A stretch of DNA of 33,062 nt, from positions 1-33,062 of the IMG/VR virus record IMGVR_UViG_3300032331_003484, one strand, 5' to 3'. Source of the DNA: a virus. Under the pieces are notes generated by a model. That model did not search any database and had not been told where the DNA came from. It saw only the letters and a program-made list of their open reading frames with translations. The translations under genes and the position numbers were made by a program. Of the stretch, positions 1-8,968 are shown in pieces (within the stretch, counting starts at the first letter, position 1; each line of letters begins with the position of its first letter).

Positions 1-2742
1 CAAGGTATTTACTACTCTCATTCTGGAGAGGATAAAGGAACATGTTATTTAAGGGATGATAAGAAAGGTTGGTCATCCTTTAAATACTACCCTACAGTCT
101 ATAAATTAGATCGTGATGGTGAATATCAAACATTATTTGGTGACAGTTGTTCACCAATAACAGGTAAATTTGATTGGAATGATCCTACAATTCTAGAAAA
201 AGATATCCAGAAAGAATTAGCAATATTAAGAGATTTATATTATAAGGACGATTCAGCTCCTACATCTCATAATACCATTTACCTTGATATTGAGATTGAA
301 ATTTTAGGTACCCTTACATCTCAGTCTATTAGAGATGCCAACGCTAAAATTACCTCCATAGCCTTAATTGATATTACTACTGGTAAGAAATATTGTCTAA
401 TATTAGATGATAAACAAACAATAGAACATGTAAATAAGGATAATAAGGAAATTATACCATGTCTGACAGAAAAAGATTTACTAAGTAAATTTTTAGATTT
501 ATGGATTACTTTAGATCCAACAATTGTTGTAGGATATAATAGTGATTTCTTTGATATACCTTATTTATATTTTCGTATTAAAAAAGTATTAGGTGATGAC
601 TTAGTTTTATATTTATCTCCAATTAAAAAGATAAATGACAGTCCTTATTCACCACAATCTCCAATCACTTTAGGTGGTGTTAACAGTTTAGATTACATGA
701 TGTTAGTTAAAAAATACATTATGAAAGAAGAACCATCTTACAAATTAGGAGATATAGGCTTAAAATACGTTAAATTAGGTAAAATAGAATATAACGGATC
801 ACTAGATAAATTATTCAGAGAAGATCCAGACAAATTCATTGAGTATAATTTACGTGACGTTGAAATCATTGAGGCGTTAGAGAATAAATTACAATTTATT
901 AAATTAACTGTCTTGATATGTCATTTATGTCATGTTCCCTATGAATCGATTTATTATAACACTGTGTTAAATGAGGGTGCTATATTAACTTATCTTAAAA
1001 GAAAAGGAATAGTATCACCTAATAAACCTACCACAACTAATAAATCTATTAAAGAACTTAATATAGGTGATGAAGTACAACATCAACGAGGTACTCCAAC
1101 TATTGAAGGTACAATTACTTATGTAGATGATAAATCTGGAAAATGTCAGATAAGAACTAAATCTAATATTTTAAAAGAACGTAGTTTAAAATCAGTAAGA
1201 AAAAAAGATTCATATGCTGGTGGGTATCTTTTAGAACCAACACCAGGTTTATATTCATATGTTAGTGATGCTGACTTTACCAGTCTATATCCAAGTATTA
1301 TTAAATCCCTAAACTTAGGTATTGAGACATTAATGGGGAGAATAATTACTAAAGATAACTATGAACAATATAACTCATTAGAGCAATTAAAACAATTAGA
1401 ACCAGACACTATTTTAAACATTGAGAAGTTAAGTAATAAAACATATTCTTTAAAAGAATGTCAAATCAAAGTTAAAGACTTAATTGAAATTATAGAAGAA
1501 AATAACTGGTCTATTTCAGCTAGTGGAGCATTTTATAGAAACGATATTAAAAGTATATCATGTGAAGTGTTAGAGGATTGGTTCAAACAAAGAGAACACT
1601 ATCGTGAACTCAAGAAAAAAGCAGGTAAAAAAGAAGATTGGGAAAATTATAAATTATATGACCTATATCAACTTGCCTTTAAGATCTTACAAAACGCATT
1701 GTATGGTACTTATGCCATTAATGGTTGGAGATATACAGACGGATATAAAATATGTTCATCATCTATTACTAACAGTGGTCAAAGATTAACTAAAGAGAGT
1801 ATCATATTCATAAATGACAAATTAGAAAACATTATAAATAATGGTAGAAAAGAATTTGTAATAGCATCAGATACTGATTCTGCATATATTGAATTAAAAG
1901 ATCTACTTAATTTAAAATATCCTGATGTCACAGATGAAGAAGAAAAAATTAGTAAATTAATTGAATTATCTCAAGAACTCATTACTGAAGCTAATCAAAA
2001 TCTAGACAACATATCTAAGAAAGTATTTAATATCCAGAGCAAACATTACTTTGAATTAAAACAAGAGGTAATTGTAAAGAAAGCTTATTGGTCAGGTAAG
2101 CGTAGATACGCTATGTGGATTGTAAATAAAGAAGGTGTTCCTATCCCTTCAGATCATAAAGATGCTCTAGATATGAAAGGTTTAGATATTATGAAATCTA
2201 ATTTCCCACCATTGTTTAGAGATTTTGGAGAAGAATTAATTAAGAAAATATTATTTAATATTCCTAAATCAGATGTTGATAAATACATACTTGACTTTAG
2301 AAAATCACTTGATGTAATATCTTGGAAAAAATTACTTAAACCAACTGGATTAAAAAAATTAGATGAATACATCTCACAAAAACCAACAACTGGAGAAATA
2401 TTTTCTAAATTGGCTTTAAAATGTCCGACTAATACTAAAGGTGCTATATACACAAACGATTTGATAAGGTTTAAAAAACAAACTAAACAATATGATACGT
2501 TTCAAGTAGGAGATAAAATGTATTTAGCTTATTTAAAAGAAAACCCATATCGTATAGAAGTATTAGGACTAAATGGGTACAATGACTCTCCTGATGTCTT
2601 AGAATTTATAGAAAAATATATTGACAGAAATCAAATGTTTGATTCAGTTATAAAAAATAAAATTATGAATTTATATGAAGATTTAGGGTGGGGAGCAGTT
2701 GTGTTCAACGAAAACATAAATAAATTCTTTAAATTTAATTAA
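1..2742 (+). CDS. 43: Family B DNA polymerase (T4 gp43-like), 5' end missing
   Basis: Replicative DNA polymerase with 3'-5' proofreading. The frame is open from base 1 with no stop, so the gene starts upstream of the window; 913 residues are visible (T4 gp43 has 898). Counting from base 1, Exo I is DIEIE at 96-100, Exo II NSDFFD at 180-185 and Exo III YNLRD at 282-286. Motif A is DFTSLYPS with D425, motif B is KxxxNxxYG at 561-569, motif C is DTDS at 624-627 and the KKAY motif is at 693-696. By comparison with T4 only about 15 N-terminal residues should be missing. An extra segment of roughly 50-60 residues (about 351-402) sits between Exo III and motif A and looks like a small beta-barrel. 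The sliding clamp follows after a promoter-like gap. Identification is very secure. Confidence 0.97.
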   Translation, partial: QGIYYSHSGEDKGTCYLRDDKKGWSSFKYYPTVYKLDRDGEYQTLFGDSCSPITGKFDWNDPTILEKDIQKELAILRDLYYKDDSAPTSHNTIYLDIEIEILGTLTSQSIRDANAKITSIALIDITTGKKYCLILDDKQTIEHVNKDNKEIIPCLTEKDLLSKFLDLWITLDPTIVVGYNSDFFDIPYLYFRIKKVLGDDLVLYLSPIKKINDSPYSPQSPITLGGVNSLDYMMLVKKYIMKEEPSYKLGDIGLKYVKLGKIEYNGSLDKLFREDPDKFIEYNLRDVEIIEALENKLQFIKLTVLICHLCHVPYESIYYNTVLNEGAILTYLKRKGIVSPNKPTTTNKSIKELNIGDEVQHQRGTPTIEGTITYVDDKSGKCQIRTKSNILKERSLKSVRKKDSYAGGYLLEPTPGLYSYVSDADFTSLYPSIIKSLNLGIETLMGRIITKDNYEQYNSLEQLKQLEPDTILNIEKLSNKTYSLKECQIKVKDLIEIIEENNWSISASGAFYRNDIKSISCEVLEDWFKQREHYRELKKKAGKKEDWENYKLYDLYQLAFKILQNALYGTYAINGWRYTDGYKICSSSITNSGQRLTKESIIFINDKLENIINNGRKEFVIASDTDSAYIELKDLLNLKYPDVTDEEEKISKLIELSQELITEANQNLDNISKKVFNIQSKHYFELKQEVIVKKAYWSGKRRYAMWIVNKEGVPIPSDHKDALDMKGLDIMKSNFPPLFRDFGEELIKKILFNIPKSDVDKYILDFRKSLDVISWKKLLKPTGLKKLDEYISQKPTTGEIFSKLALKCPTNTKGAIYTNDLIRFKKQTKQYDTFQVGDKMYLAYLKENPYRIEVLGLNGYNDSPDVLEFIEKYIDRNQMFDSVIKNKIMNLYEDLGWGAVVFNENINKFFKFN

Positions 2743-2747
2743 AAAAG

Positions 2748-2779
2748 TTTGGTAATATAAACAATATTTACTATATTCA
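2748..2779 (+). promoter_or_regulatory. Bacteroidota-type promoter before the sliding clamp gene
   Basis: TTTG at 2748-2751, a 20-base spacer, then TATATTCA at 2772-2779. This fits the Bacteroidota pattern TTTG / TAnnTTTG (-33/-7). The clamp start codon lies only 6 bases past the -7 box, so transcription could begin at or very near the ATG. Inferred from motif and spacing only. Confidence 0.55.
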
Positions 2780-2784
2780 ATAAT

Positions 2785-3531
2785 ATGATACAAAAATTAG
2801 AATTAACATCAGCAATATCCAAGTATTATCTAAATGGTATGAATGAATCAGTCATATGGGATATTAAAGATAATACATTAAACATTAAATTTTCATCTCC
2901 ATCTAAAGAGATGTTAGGTAATGTTTCATTTCATAATTTCCCTTTAGAAGATTCTAAAATAGGTATAAGTAATACAACACAGTTAAATAAACTGATAAAT
3001 ATTACTAATAACTCATTAGATGTAAAGTATATTAAACACAACAATACACCTTACAAATTAATCATCGCTGATAATAATTTCACGCTTAATTATACTTTAG
3101 CTGACTTAATAATCATACCAAAACCAGGTGAGGTAGTTAATGATATTAATTTTAATATTAAAGCTACAATAGATAGTGATAGTATACACTCCATTGTTAA
3201 AGCTAAAACAGCAGTAAATGAAAGTGAAATAGTAATAATCAAACCATCTCTTAATGATGATGGTGATTATATGATTGAACTAGAGTTTGGTGGAAATGTA
3301 GAACATGCAAATAAAGTCTCATTCTTTATACCTAATGTTGAAACAATAAATACACCAGAAAACTTTAAAATACAATACAATTCAGATATAATTAAAGAAA
3401 TAATGTATTGTAATAAAGATATGCATAGTGGTGAAATGTATATTAATTTAGATGGGATAATGAAGTTAGAATTTTCAAACGAAGAAAAAACATTAACTAG
3501 TACTTATTACCTAATCGCCAAAGACTCCTAA
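2785..3531 (+). CDS. 45: DNA polymerase sliding clamp (T4 gp45-like)
   Basis: Processivity clamp that encircles DNA and tethers gp43; in T4 it also supports late transcription. The protein has 248 residues (T4 gp45 has 228). Sequence identity is low, but it alternates short beta strands across two similar halves. It also ends in an extended strand (TYYLIAKDS) resembling the C-terminal strand of T4 gp45 (NYVVALEADS). It lies directly after the polymerase and near both clamp-loader subunits, which is strong context. The start is the first ATG after the promoter-like element; the leader would be extremely short. Confidence 0.85.
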   Translation: MIQKLELTSAISKYYLNGMNESVIWDIKDNTLNIKFSSPSKEMLGNVSFHNFPLEDSKIGISNTTQLNKLINITNNSLDVKYIKHNNTPYKLIIADNNFTLNYTLADLIIIPKPGEVVNDINFNIKATIDSDSIHSIVKAKTAVNESEIVIIKPSLNDDGDYMIELEFGGNVEHANKVSFFIPNVETINTPENFKIQYNSDIIKEIMYCNKDMHSGEMYINLDGIMKLEFSNEEKTLTSTYYLIAKDS

Positions 3532-3572
3532 ACAACATATTTATATAAAACAAGTTATTTAAAATAAAAATT

Positions 3573-3860
3573 ATGATAAAAGCAACATTCAATGCAATCA
3601 TTGTAAAACCGTTCAGTGAAGAAGAAACAACGTATGGAAACATTATAGTCCCCGATTTAGGAAAAGAGCGAAACCTTAGTGGTACAATTGTATCAGTAGG
3701 TCCAGGCCAACTTTCTTACACAGGAGAATTACTCCCAACACAACTTAAAGTAGGACAAAAAGTTATTTTACCTCAAATGGGCCCTGTTAAAGTAGAGCAT
3801 GAGGGAGAAGAATATTATGTGTGTGTTGAAAACACAGTATTAGCTATTATTGAAGATTAA
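3573..3860 (+). CDS. groES: GroES-type co-chaperonin
   Basis: Co-chaperonin lid that caps GroEL. At 95 residues it has bacterial GroES length rather than the longer T4 gp31 type. Visible features are the N-terminal strand with IIVKPF, a mobile loop ending in GNIIVPD (the hydrophobic tripeptide that docks on GroEL), the segment VGPGQL, and the C-terminal strand VLAIIED. Start context is AAAATAAAAATT-ATG. groEL follows 11 bases downstream, so the two are almost certainly co-transcribed. Probable role: folding of phage structural proteins with the encoded GroEL. Confidence 0.93.
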   Translation: MIKATFNAIIVKPFSEEETTYGNIIVPDLGKERNLSGTIVSVGPGQLSYTGELLPTQLKVGQKVILPQMGPVKVEHEGEEYYVCVENTVLAIIED

Positions 3861-3871
3861 AAATTAAAATT

Positions 3872-5488
3872 ATGAGCAAAGTTATAGAATTTGGGCCAGA
3901 GGCCAGGAAAAAATTATTTGACGGTATTGAAAAATTATCTAATGCTGTTACCGCGACATTAGGACCTAATGGTCGAAATGTAGTTATCGCTAGACCAGGT
4001 GAATATCCATCAAGTACAAAGGATGGAGTTACAGTAGCTAAATCTATTTCACTTGAAGATCCAATTGAAGAATTAGGAGTACAAATGGTTAAACAAGCCG
4101 CTATTAAAACAGCTGACATTGCTGGTGATGGTACAACTACTTCTACTTTATTAGCATCTGAAATGATTAGACAAGGTTTAAATCAATTAAACAATGGAGC
4201 TAACGCAGTTGAAATTAAACGTGGTATTGACAAAGCTGTAAAGGAAGTAATTGATTTTATTAAAACTGAAATCAAAGAAAATATTTCATCTGAAGATCAA
4301 CTTAAACAAATCGCTTCAATCTCAGCAAACAATGATATTGAAATCGGTGAATTAATCGCGACAGCGATGCAAAAAGTAGGTCGTGAAGGTGTAGTACATA
4401 TTGAAGAAAGCAAATCAGGTGAAACATATCTTGAAACTGTAGAAGGAATGCAATTTGACAGAGGTTACAAATCACCATATTTTGTTACTGATAATAATTC
4501 AATGACAAGTACCTTAAACGATTCATTAATTCTTATTGTAGATAAAAAAATCAATCAAGTAAAAGAACTTTTACCTATATTGGAAAATGTATCATCTCAA
4601 AATAAATCATTACTTGTTATAGCTGAAGATATTGACGGAGAAGCATTAGCTACACTTGTTGTTAATAAAGCTAGAAACATTCTAAAAGTATGTGCTGTTA
4701 AAGCACCAGATTTTGGAGATAGAAGAAAACTTATTCTTGAAGACATCGCTATATTAACTGGAGGTCAAGTTGTCAGCAGTGAAAAAGGAATGAAATTAGA
4801 AAAATTCAATACTGACTGGTTCGGAAAAGCAAGAGTAGTTACTATTCAGAAAGAAACTACAACAATTGTTGATGGTAAAGGTGATGAAGAAGCTATAAAT
4901 AGAAGAATTGAAGAATTACAAATTCAAATTGAAAACTCTAAAAGTTTATTTGAACAAGAAAAACTTCAAGAGCGTTTAGCTAAATTTATTGGTGGTGTAG
5001 CTATTGTTCATGTAGGTGGAAATACTGAAACTGAAATGAAAGAAAAGAAAGATAGAGTAGATGATGCTTTACATGCCACTAAAGCCGCTATTGAAGAAGG
5101 TATTGTACCTGGAGGTGGTATTACTTTGTTACATGCTCGAAAAGGAATTAATTTTAAAGATAACATAGGAGCCAAAATTGTTTGGGAAGCATGTTCATCA
5201 CCATTTAAGAAAATTCTGTCAAATGCTGGTTATGAACAAGAAGATATTTATATATCACTTAACTCAGTAAATAATGGTAATTATTGGCACGGATGGAATT
5301 TAAAACAAGAAGGTTTAGATGACATGAAAGAAGCCGGAATCATTGATCCATTTAAAGTAACACGTTGTGCTCTTGAAAATGCTGCATCAGTAGCAGGTGT
5401 TGTTTTATTAACAGAAGCAACTATTGTTGATAAACCTGAAGAAAAGAAATCTAATGAAGGGTTTGGAGATATGGGAGGAATGTATTAA
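3872..5488 (+). CDS. groEL: GroEL-type chaperonin, full length
   Basis: ATP-driven chaperonin subunit of 538 residues (E. coli GroEL 548). ATP-site motifs are intact: ATLGPNGRN at 28-36, D51 in KDGVTVA, GDGTTT at 85-90 and D398 in DDALHAT, followed by GGG. Apical residues that bind substrate and GroES in E. coli align at the same numbers: Y199, Y203, F204, L234, L237, L259, V263, V264. The C-terminus ends MGGMY, lacking the long GGM tail. The segment matching the E. coli inter-ring contact (after the conserved N-x-G near residue 456) differs, with acidic residues where E. coli has S463/V464. A single-ring form is therefore possible but unproven. It sits between replication genes, next to its own groES. 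Confidence 0.97.
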   Translation: MSKVIEFGPEARKKLFDGIEKLSNAVTATLGPNGRNVVIARPGEYPSSTKDGVTVAKSISLEDPIEELGVQMVKQAAIKTADIAGDGTTTSTLLASEMIRQGLNQLNNGANAVEIKRGIDKAVKEVIDFIKTEIKENISSEDQLKQIASISANNDIEIGELIATAMQKVGREGVVHIEESKSGETYLETVEGMQFDRGYKSPYFVTDNNSMTSTLNDSLILIVDKKINQVKELLPILENVSSQNKSLLVIAEDIDGEALATLVVNKARNILKVCAVKAPDFGDRRKLILEDIAILTGGQVVSSEKGMKLEKFNTDWFGKARVVTIQKETTTIVDGKGDEEAINRRIEELQIQIENSKSLFEQEKLQERLAKFIGGVAIVHVGGNTETEMKEKKDRVDDALHATKAAIEEGIVPGGGITLLHARKGINFKDNIGAKIVWEACSSPFKKILSNAGYEQEDIYISLNSVNNGNYWHGWNLKQEGLDDMKEAGIIDPFKVTRCALENAASVAGVVLLTEATIVDKPEEKKSNEGFGDMGGMY

Positions 5489-5497
5489 ATTTAAGGT

Positions 5498-5734
5498 ATG
5501 AAAGAAAAATATGTACAAATAGCTGAAAGACAAGTAGGCAAAGGTGATACATGGAAGTTATTAAGTGATGGGAAGATATATTCTTCCCTCACTATAACCT
5601 TAGACATGTATTTTAATGTAATTCAAAGGCATGTTAAATTTATGCTAGATCCATTTGGTGGTAAATTATATGTTATAGATGAAGAAACAGTAGAACCACC
5701 ACCATTAAAGTATAACATTTACGGAGATCATTAA
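5498..5734 (+). CDS. Small hypothetical protein (78 aa)
   Basis: Not recognised. A 78-residue soluble protein, 9 bases after groEL and 19 before the clamp-loader gene. It is strand-rich with a proline run near the C-terminus (VEPPPLKYN). No membrane segment, metal cluster or nucleotide-binding motif is visible. The start ATG follows TTTAAGGT, one of the few upstream sequences here with any purine-rich GG element. Placement suggests expression with the replication and chaperonin block; function unknown. Confidence 0.7.
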   Translation: MKEKYVQIAERQVGKGDTWKLLSDGKIYSSLTITLDMYFNVIQRHVKFMLDPFGGKLYVIDEETVEPPPLKYNIYGDH

Positions 5735-5753
5735 AACAAAAAAAATAAAAGTT

Positions 5754-6689
5754 ATGAAACAACATACAATTTTGAACGAAAAATGGAGACCTGATACTTT
5801 AGAAGGCTATATTTGCTCAGACGGAAATAAAGATAAATTTCAAGAATTTATAAATAATCAAGATATACCTCATATCTTATTAGCTGGAAGACCAGGTTCA
5901 GGTAAAACAACCTTAGCTAAAATATTAGCAAATAATATTAATTGTGATTATTTATTTCTTAATGCTGTTGATGAACGAAGTATAGATGTTATGAGAGATA
6001 AAGTTGGATCATTCGCTTCAGCTGGATCATTTAAACCTCTTAAAATAGTAATACTGGATGAAGCAACTCATATTCTTCAAGCATCACAAGTAATGTTACT
6101 TAATATGATGGAAACGTATAGTATAAATACTCGTTTCATCTTAACAGGTAACTACCCAGAACGTTTAATTGAACCACTTCGTAGCAGATGTCAAGAATTT
6201 GATTTAGAACCACCATCTAAAAAGGTTATAGCCAAACATGTAGACAATATATTAAATATTGAAGACATTAAACACACACCTGAAGATGTTGTTAGTATAA
6301 TTAAAAAATTCTATCCTGATTTTAGACGTATAATCAATGCATGTCAAAAATATACTGTCAATAATGAAATTAAATTAGATAGTTCTATAACCGTATCTGA
6401 TGACTATAAGAATCAAATATTAGAAGTGCTTAAAAACCCGAAATCAACTGCATTCAATACAGTACGCCAAATACTAGCAGATGCTGATTTAAGTGATTAT
6501 ACCGACCTTTATAGATTTTTATACGACAATATAGATGAATACACTAAAAATAATGTTGGAGAAATAATTATCTTAATCGAAGAATACAGATACCATTCTG
6601 TTGTAAGAATTGATCAGGAAATTTGTTTCTGCGCTTTAATTAGTAAAATTATATCTATTCTTTTATTCAAAACAATTAAAATAAATTAA
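5754..6689 (+). CDS. 44: Clamp loader large subunit (T4 gp44-like AAA+ ATPase)
   Basis: ATPase subunit of the sliding-clamp loader, which opens gp45 and places it at primer-template junctions. At 311 residues it is close to T4 gp44 (319). It begins with the typical EKWRPDTL segment. Walker A is GRPGSGKT at 45-52, Walker B IVILDE at 98-103, sensor 1 is in LTGN around 130-133, and the clamp-loader SRC motif is at 144-146 (LRSRCQ). C-terminal helical domain follows. gp62 is encoded two genes downstream. The start context is A-rich (AAAATAAAAGTT-ATG). Confidence 0.95.
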   Translation: MKQHTILNEKWRPDTLEGYICSDGNKDKFQEFINNQDIPHILLAGRPGSGKTTLAKILANNINCDYLFLNAVDERSIDVMRDKVGSFASAGSFKPLKIVILDEATHILQASQVMLLNMMETYSINTRFILTGNYPERLIEPLRSRCQEFDLEPPSKKVIAKHVDNILNIEDIKHTPEDVVSIIKKFYPDFRRIINACQKYTVNNEIKLDSSITVSDDYKNQILEVLKNPKSTAFNTVRQILADADLSDYTDLYRFLYDNIDEYTKNNVGEIIILIEEYRYHSVVRIDQEICFCALISKIISILLFKTIKIN

Positions 6690-6696
6690 AAATAAA

Positions 6697-6942
6697 ATGG
6701 AAAACCAAAAACAAATGAAGCTGAACATTGATTTAAAATCAGCAGAAACAATTTATTCATCTAATGGTAATTGCATATTCGCAGAAGGTGTGATATTGAA
6801 GAAAATTTCTAAATTTGTATCTGGAACATCAGAAGATGCTATAGTACCTATACCTGTATTTTATGATATAGAAAGTGGAGCTATTTTAACTGAGTTATTA
6901 CCTAAAGAATTAAGAGAAGAGTTTGAAAACAAAGAACAATAA
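6697..6942 (+). CDS. Small hypothetical protein between gp44 and gp62 (81 aa)
   Basis: Not recognised. It lies between the two clamp-loader subunit genes, and its last 20 bases overlap the gp62-like gene, so translation is probably coupled. Predicted as a small mixed alpha/beta protein ending in a charged helix (LLPKELREEFENKEQ); no membrane segment or cysteine motif. It does not resemble T4 RegA, which is encoded near this position in T4 but is longer. Start: ATG after an A-rich TAAAAATAAA. Confidence 0.7.
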   Translation: MENQKQMKLNIDLKSAETIYSSNGNCIFAEGVILKKISKFVSGTSEDAIVPIPVFYDIESGAILTELLPKELREEFENKEQ

Positions 6943-7366
6943 TTTTACATTATTTGACTGGTTAAAAGAAATTACTCTAAATAAACATAAATGGAGCTCA
7001 TTCAGTGAAGACGATAAAGCTTCATTTAATGTTTATATGATAAATCGTTACTTATCAATGAGTCAAGAATACATTGACATAGTTAACTATGTTCAAACAA
7101 TCCCCTATACTGAAAAAGAAAAAGTATATAAAATATACTGTAGCATAATACCTAAGAGAAGTGTTTGGTTAAAATATACCAAATCAAACAAAAAATCTAA
7201 TCCAGATGTTTTATTACAGTACGTAGCAAAAGAATATACTATTTCGCTTGGAGAAGCAAAAGAATATATTTACTTTCTAGGTAAAGAAGGTATTACAGAT
7301 ATTTTAACCAGACATGGTGTAGATGAAAAAGAACAGAAAAAACTTTTAAAAGATTTAATTATATGA
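6923..7366 (+). CDS. 62: Clamp loader small subunit (T4 gp62-like)
   Basis: Non-ATPase subunit that completes the gp44/gp62 clamp loader. The 147-residue protein shares the short gp62 layout: an N-terminal LFDWLKEI helix, a NRYLSM segment (T4-like phages have N-R-x-L-S here), a basic KRSVWLKY segment, and a C-terminal helical part with GEAKEYIYFLGKEG. It is shorter than T4 gp62 (187). The start appears to be TTG at 6923, inside the preceding gene, because the conserved LFDWL segment comes well before the first in-frame ATG (about 7038). Its end overlaps the next gene by 4 bases (ATGA). Confidence 0.75.
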   Translation: MKTKNNNFTLFDWLKEITLNKHKWSSFSEDDKASFNVYMINRYLSMSQEYIDIVNYVQTIPYTEKEKVYKIYCSIIPKRSVWLKYTKSNKKSNPDVLLQYVAKEYTISLGEAKEYIYFLGKEGITDILTRHGVDEKEQKKLLKDLII

Positions 7367-7737
7367 CAAAAAATAGTGAACTATATCCTGATTTTGGGAA
7401 AAATATTGTAAATGAGTTTGAAACTAATTATCCTCAATTATCTAATGAATTCAGACAAATTCAACAAGAACAATACAGATTATTTGCTTCCAAAATGATG
7501 GATTATGGTATACAAAATATAGCTTTAGGCTCAACATTAGAAAACGAAGAAGATGTTAAATTTTCTATAACTGGTATTTGGTTACGATGTAACGATAAAA
7601 TCAATCGTTTAAAAAACTTAATTAAACGTGATGGACAAAATTATGTTAAAGGTGAATCAATGATTGATAGTTTTATTGACTTATCTAATTACGGAATAAT
7701 AGCAATGATGGTTTTACGAAACAAATGGAAAAAATAA
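7363..7737 (+). CDS. DUF1599 / nucleotide modification associated domain 1-like protein
   Basis: A 124-residue protein whose central and C-terminal parts match what I know of the DUF1599 family: KMMDYG near 40, then WLRCNDKINRLKNL and KGESMIDSFIDLSNYGIIAM. The family is found in phages and was named for association with nucleotide-modification genes; its biochemical role is not established. It overlaps the gp62-like gene by 4 bases (ATGA), so it is translationally coupled to the replisome block. Family call is from memory of the motif pattern and is fairly confident; a role in modified nucleotide metabolism is inference. Confidence 0.7.
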   Translation: MTKNSELYPDFGKNIVNEFETNYPQLSNEFRQIQQEQYRLFASKMMDYGIQNIALGSTLENEEDVKFSITGIWLRCNDKINRLKNLIKRDGQNYVKGESMIDSFIDLSNYGIIAMMVLRNKWKK

Positions 7738-7740
7738 ATT

Positions 7741-8703
7741 TTGAAAAAACAAATACCAAAAATAATAAAGGAAATTCAGAAACATAGCTTTCCAGAATTA
7801 GATAAGAATATTATAAAAACAATATCTTATAGTCAGATGTCTATGTTTATGTCTTGTCCTAAAAAATGGGAGTTACAATATAAAGAAGAAAATTATAGTT
7901 TTAAACCATCAATTCATGCTACTTTTGGAACAGCGTTACATGAAACCTTACAAAATTATATTACTGTATTTTATGAAGAAAGTGGAGCTGAAGCTGATAG
8001 AATTGATATAGAATCTTACTTTCAAGATAGATTAAGTGAAGTTTATAAAAGCGGATATGAATCAAATCAAAAAGTTCATTTTAGTACTCCTGAAGAACTA
8101 AGAGAGTTTTATGATGATGGTTTAGAAATTATAAAATTCTTTAAAAAAAAGAAAGGAGGATATTTCGATAAAAAAGGATGGCATTTGGTTGGGTGTGAAA
8201 TACCAATTCAATTACCACCCCACCCTGACTATAAAAATATAATATATAAAGGTTATCTTGACTTAGTGTTATATCATGAACCAACAAATACTTTTAAGAT
8301 TATAGATATCAAAACAAGTACTCGAGGATGGAATGATAAAAATAAAAAAGATGAAATCAAGCAATTCCAATTAATATTATATAAACAATACTTTAGTCAG
8401 ATATTTAATGTTCCTGTAGATAATGTTGAAATAGAATTCTTTATTGTAAAAAGAAAAATATGGGAGAAATCAGAATATCCTCAAAGTCGTATTCAAACAT
8501 TTTCACCATTAAGTGGAAAGATTAAATCAGGTAAAGCATCAAAAGCGGTTTATGACTTTATTGACAAAGCATTTGAATCAAATGGAACGTACAAAGATAT
8601 AACTCATGAAATGAATCCGAGTAAAGATAATTGCATGTATTGTTTTTTTGCTGATAAACCTGACTTATGTTCAAAAGGTCAAGAAATTTTAAAAAAAGAT
8701 TAA
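7741..8703 (+). CDS. PD-(D/E)XK nuclease with likely Fe-S cluster (RecB/Cas4-like)
   Basis: Predicted exonuclease, 320 residues. Motifs in order: SYSQMSMFMSCPKKW near the N-terminus, GTALHE at 63-68 (the conserved His), GYLDLV with D174, DIKTS with D189 and K191, and Q210 in the helix after it. Four cysteines, C39 and C298-x2-C301-x8-C310, follow the one-plus-three pattern of Cas4/AddB-type 4Fe-4S nucleases. The apparent start is TTG at 7741 in an A-rich context; no ATG occurs before the conserved SYSQM segment. It lies after replication genes, fitting a role in phage recombination or DNA processing. No helicase domain is attached. Confidence 0.85.
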   Translation: MKKQIPKIIKEIQKHSFPELDKNIIKTISYSQMSMFMSCPKKWELQYKEENYSFKPSIHATFGTALHETLQNYITVFYEESGAEADRIDIESYFQDRLSEVYKSGYESNQKVHFSTPEELREFYDDGLEIIKFFKKKKGGYFDKKGWHLVGCEIPIQLPPHPDYKNIIYKGYLDLVLYHEPTNTFKIIDIKTSTRGWNDKNKKDEIKQFQLILYKQYFSQIFNVPVDNVEIEFFIVKRKIWEKSEYPQSRIQTFSPLSGKIKSGKASKAVYDFIDKAFESNGTYKDITHEMNPSKDNCMYCFFADKPDLCSKGQEILKKD

Positions 8704-8752
8704 TTTTTCATATCTCTGCATATATTTATATATAACAATCAAAATAAAATAT

Positions 8753-8947
8753 ATGAAAAACGTACAAGTTCTTACAAGTGTTAAAGTTAATAGCGCAATA
8801 TGGGATGAATTTAGAATATCATGTGTTAAATACAAATTCTCACTGCAGAAATTAGCAGATAGAGCAATGCATTTATACTTAACAGATCCTGAATTTAGAA
8901 AAAAAGTCCATAGTCATACTAATATTGACATCGAAACAAAAGATTAA
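8753..8947 (+). CDS. Ribbon-helix-helix (CopG/Arc-like) DNA-binding protein
   Basis: A 64-residue protein with a short N-terminal strand (VQVLTSVKVN) followed by two helices (AIWDEFRISCVKY and SLQKLADRAMHLYL). This is the ribbon-helix-helix arrangement of small dimeric repressors. It stands alone in a roughly 50-base gap containing TATATTTA-like sequence but no clear TTTG at the right distance. It precedes the glycosyltransferase block and could regulate neighbouring phage promoters (inference). The fold call rests on length and pattern. Confidence 0.65.
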   Translation: MKNVQVLTSVKVNSAIWDEFRISCVKYKFSLQKLADRAMHLYLTDPEFRKKVHSHTNIDIETKD

Positions 8948-8968
8948 TTAAATTAAAAAACAAGTTAT

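Noticed and set aside
1051-1206. Intein within the DNA polymerase (GDEV-like text)
   Set aside because: Only about 50-60 extra residues, with no Cys/Ser start, no splicing His-Asn and no endonuclease motifs.
1604-1789. Short + strand open frame inside the polymerase gene
   Set aside because: Out of frame with strong polymerase motifs covering the same bases; no start context or family signal.
697-2742. Polymerase gene start at ATG 697
   Set aside because: The frame is open to base 1 and contains the Exo I and Exo II motifs upstream of 697, so the true start lies before the window.
3538-3545. T4 late promoter (TATAAATA) on the minus strand at 3538-3545 and 8723-8730
   Set aside because: No minus-strand genes are present for it to serve, and TATTTATA is expected by chance in such AT-rich gaps.
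3547-3558. Shared 12-mer AAAACAAGTTAT before groES and at 8957-8968 before the first GT-B gene
   Set aside because: Short, A-rich and at different distances from the start codons; not enough to claim a shared regulatory site.
8704-8752. Promoter before the RHH gene based on TATATTTA at 8721
   Set aside because: No TTTG at the spacing seen in the other five elements; left out of the promoter list.
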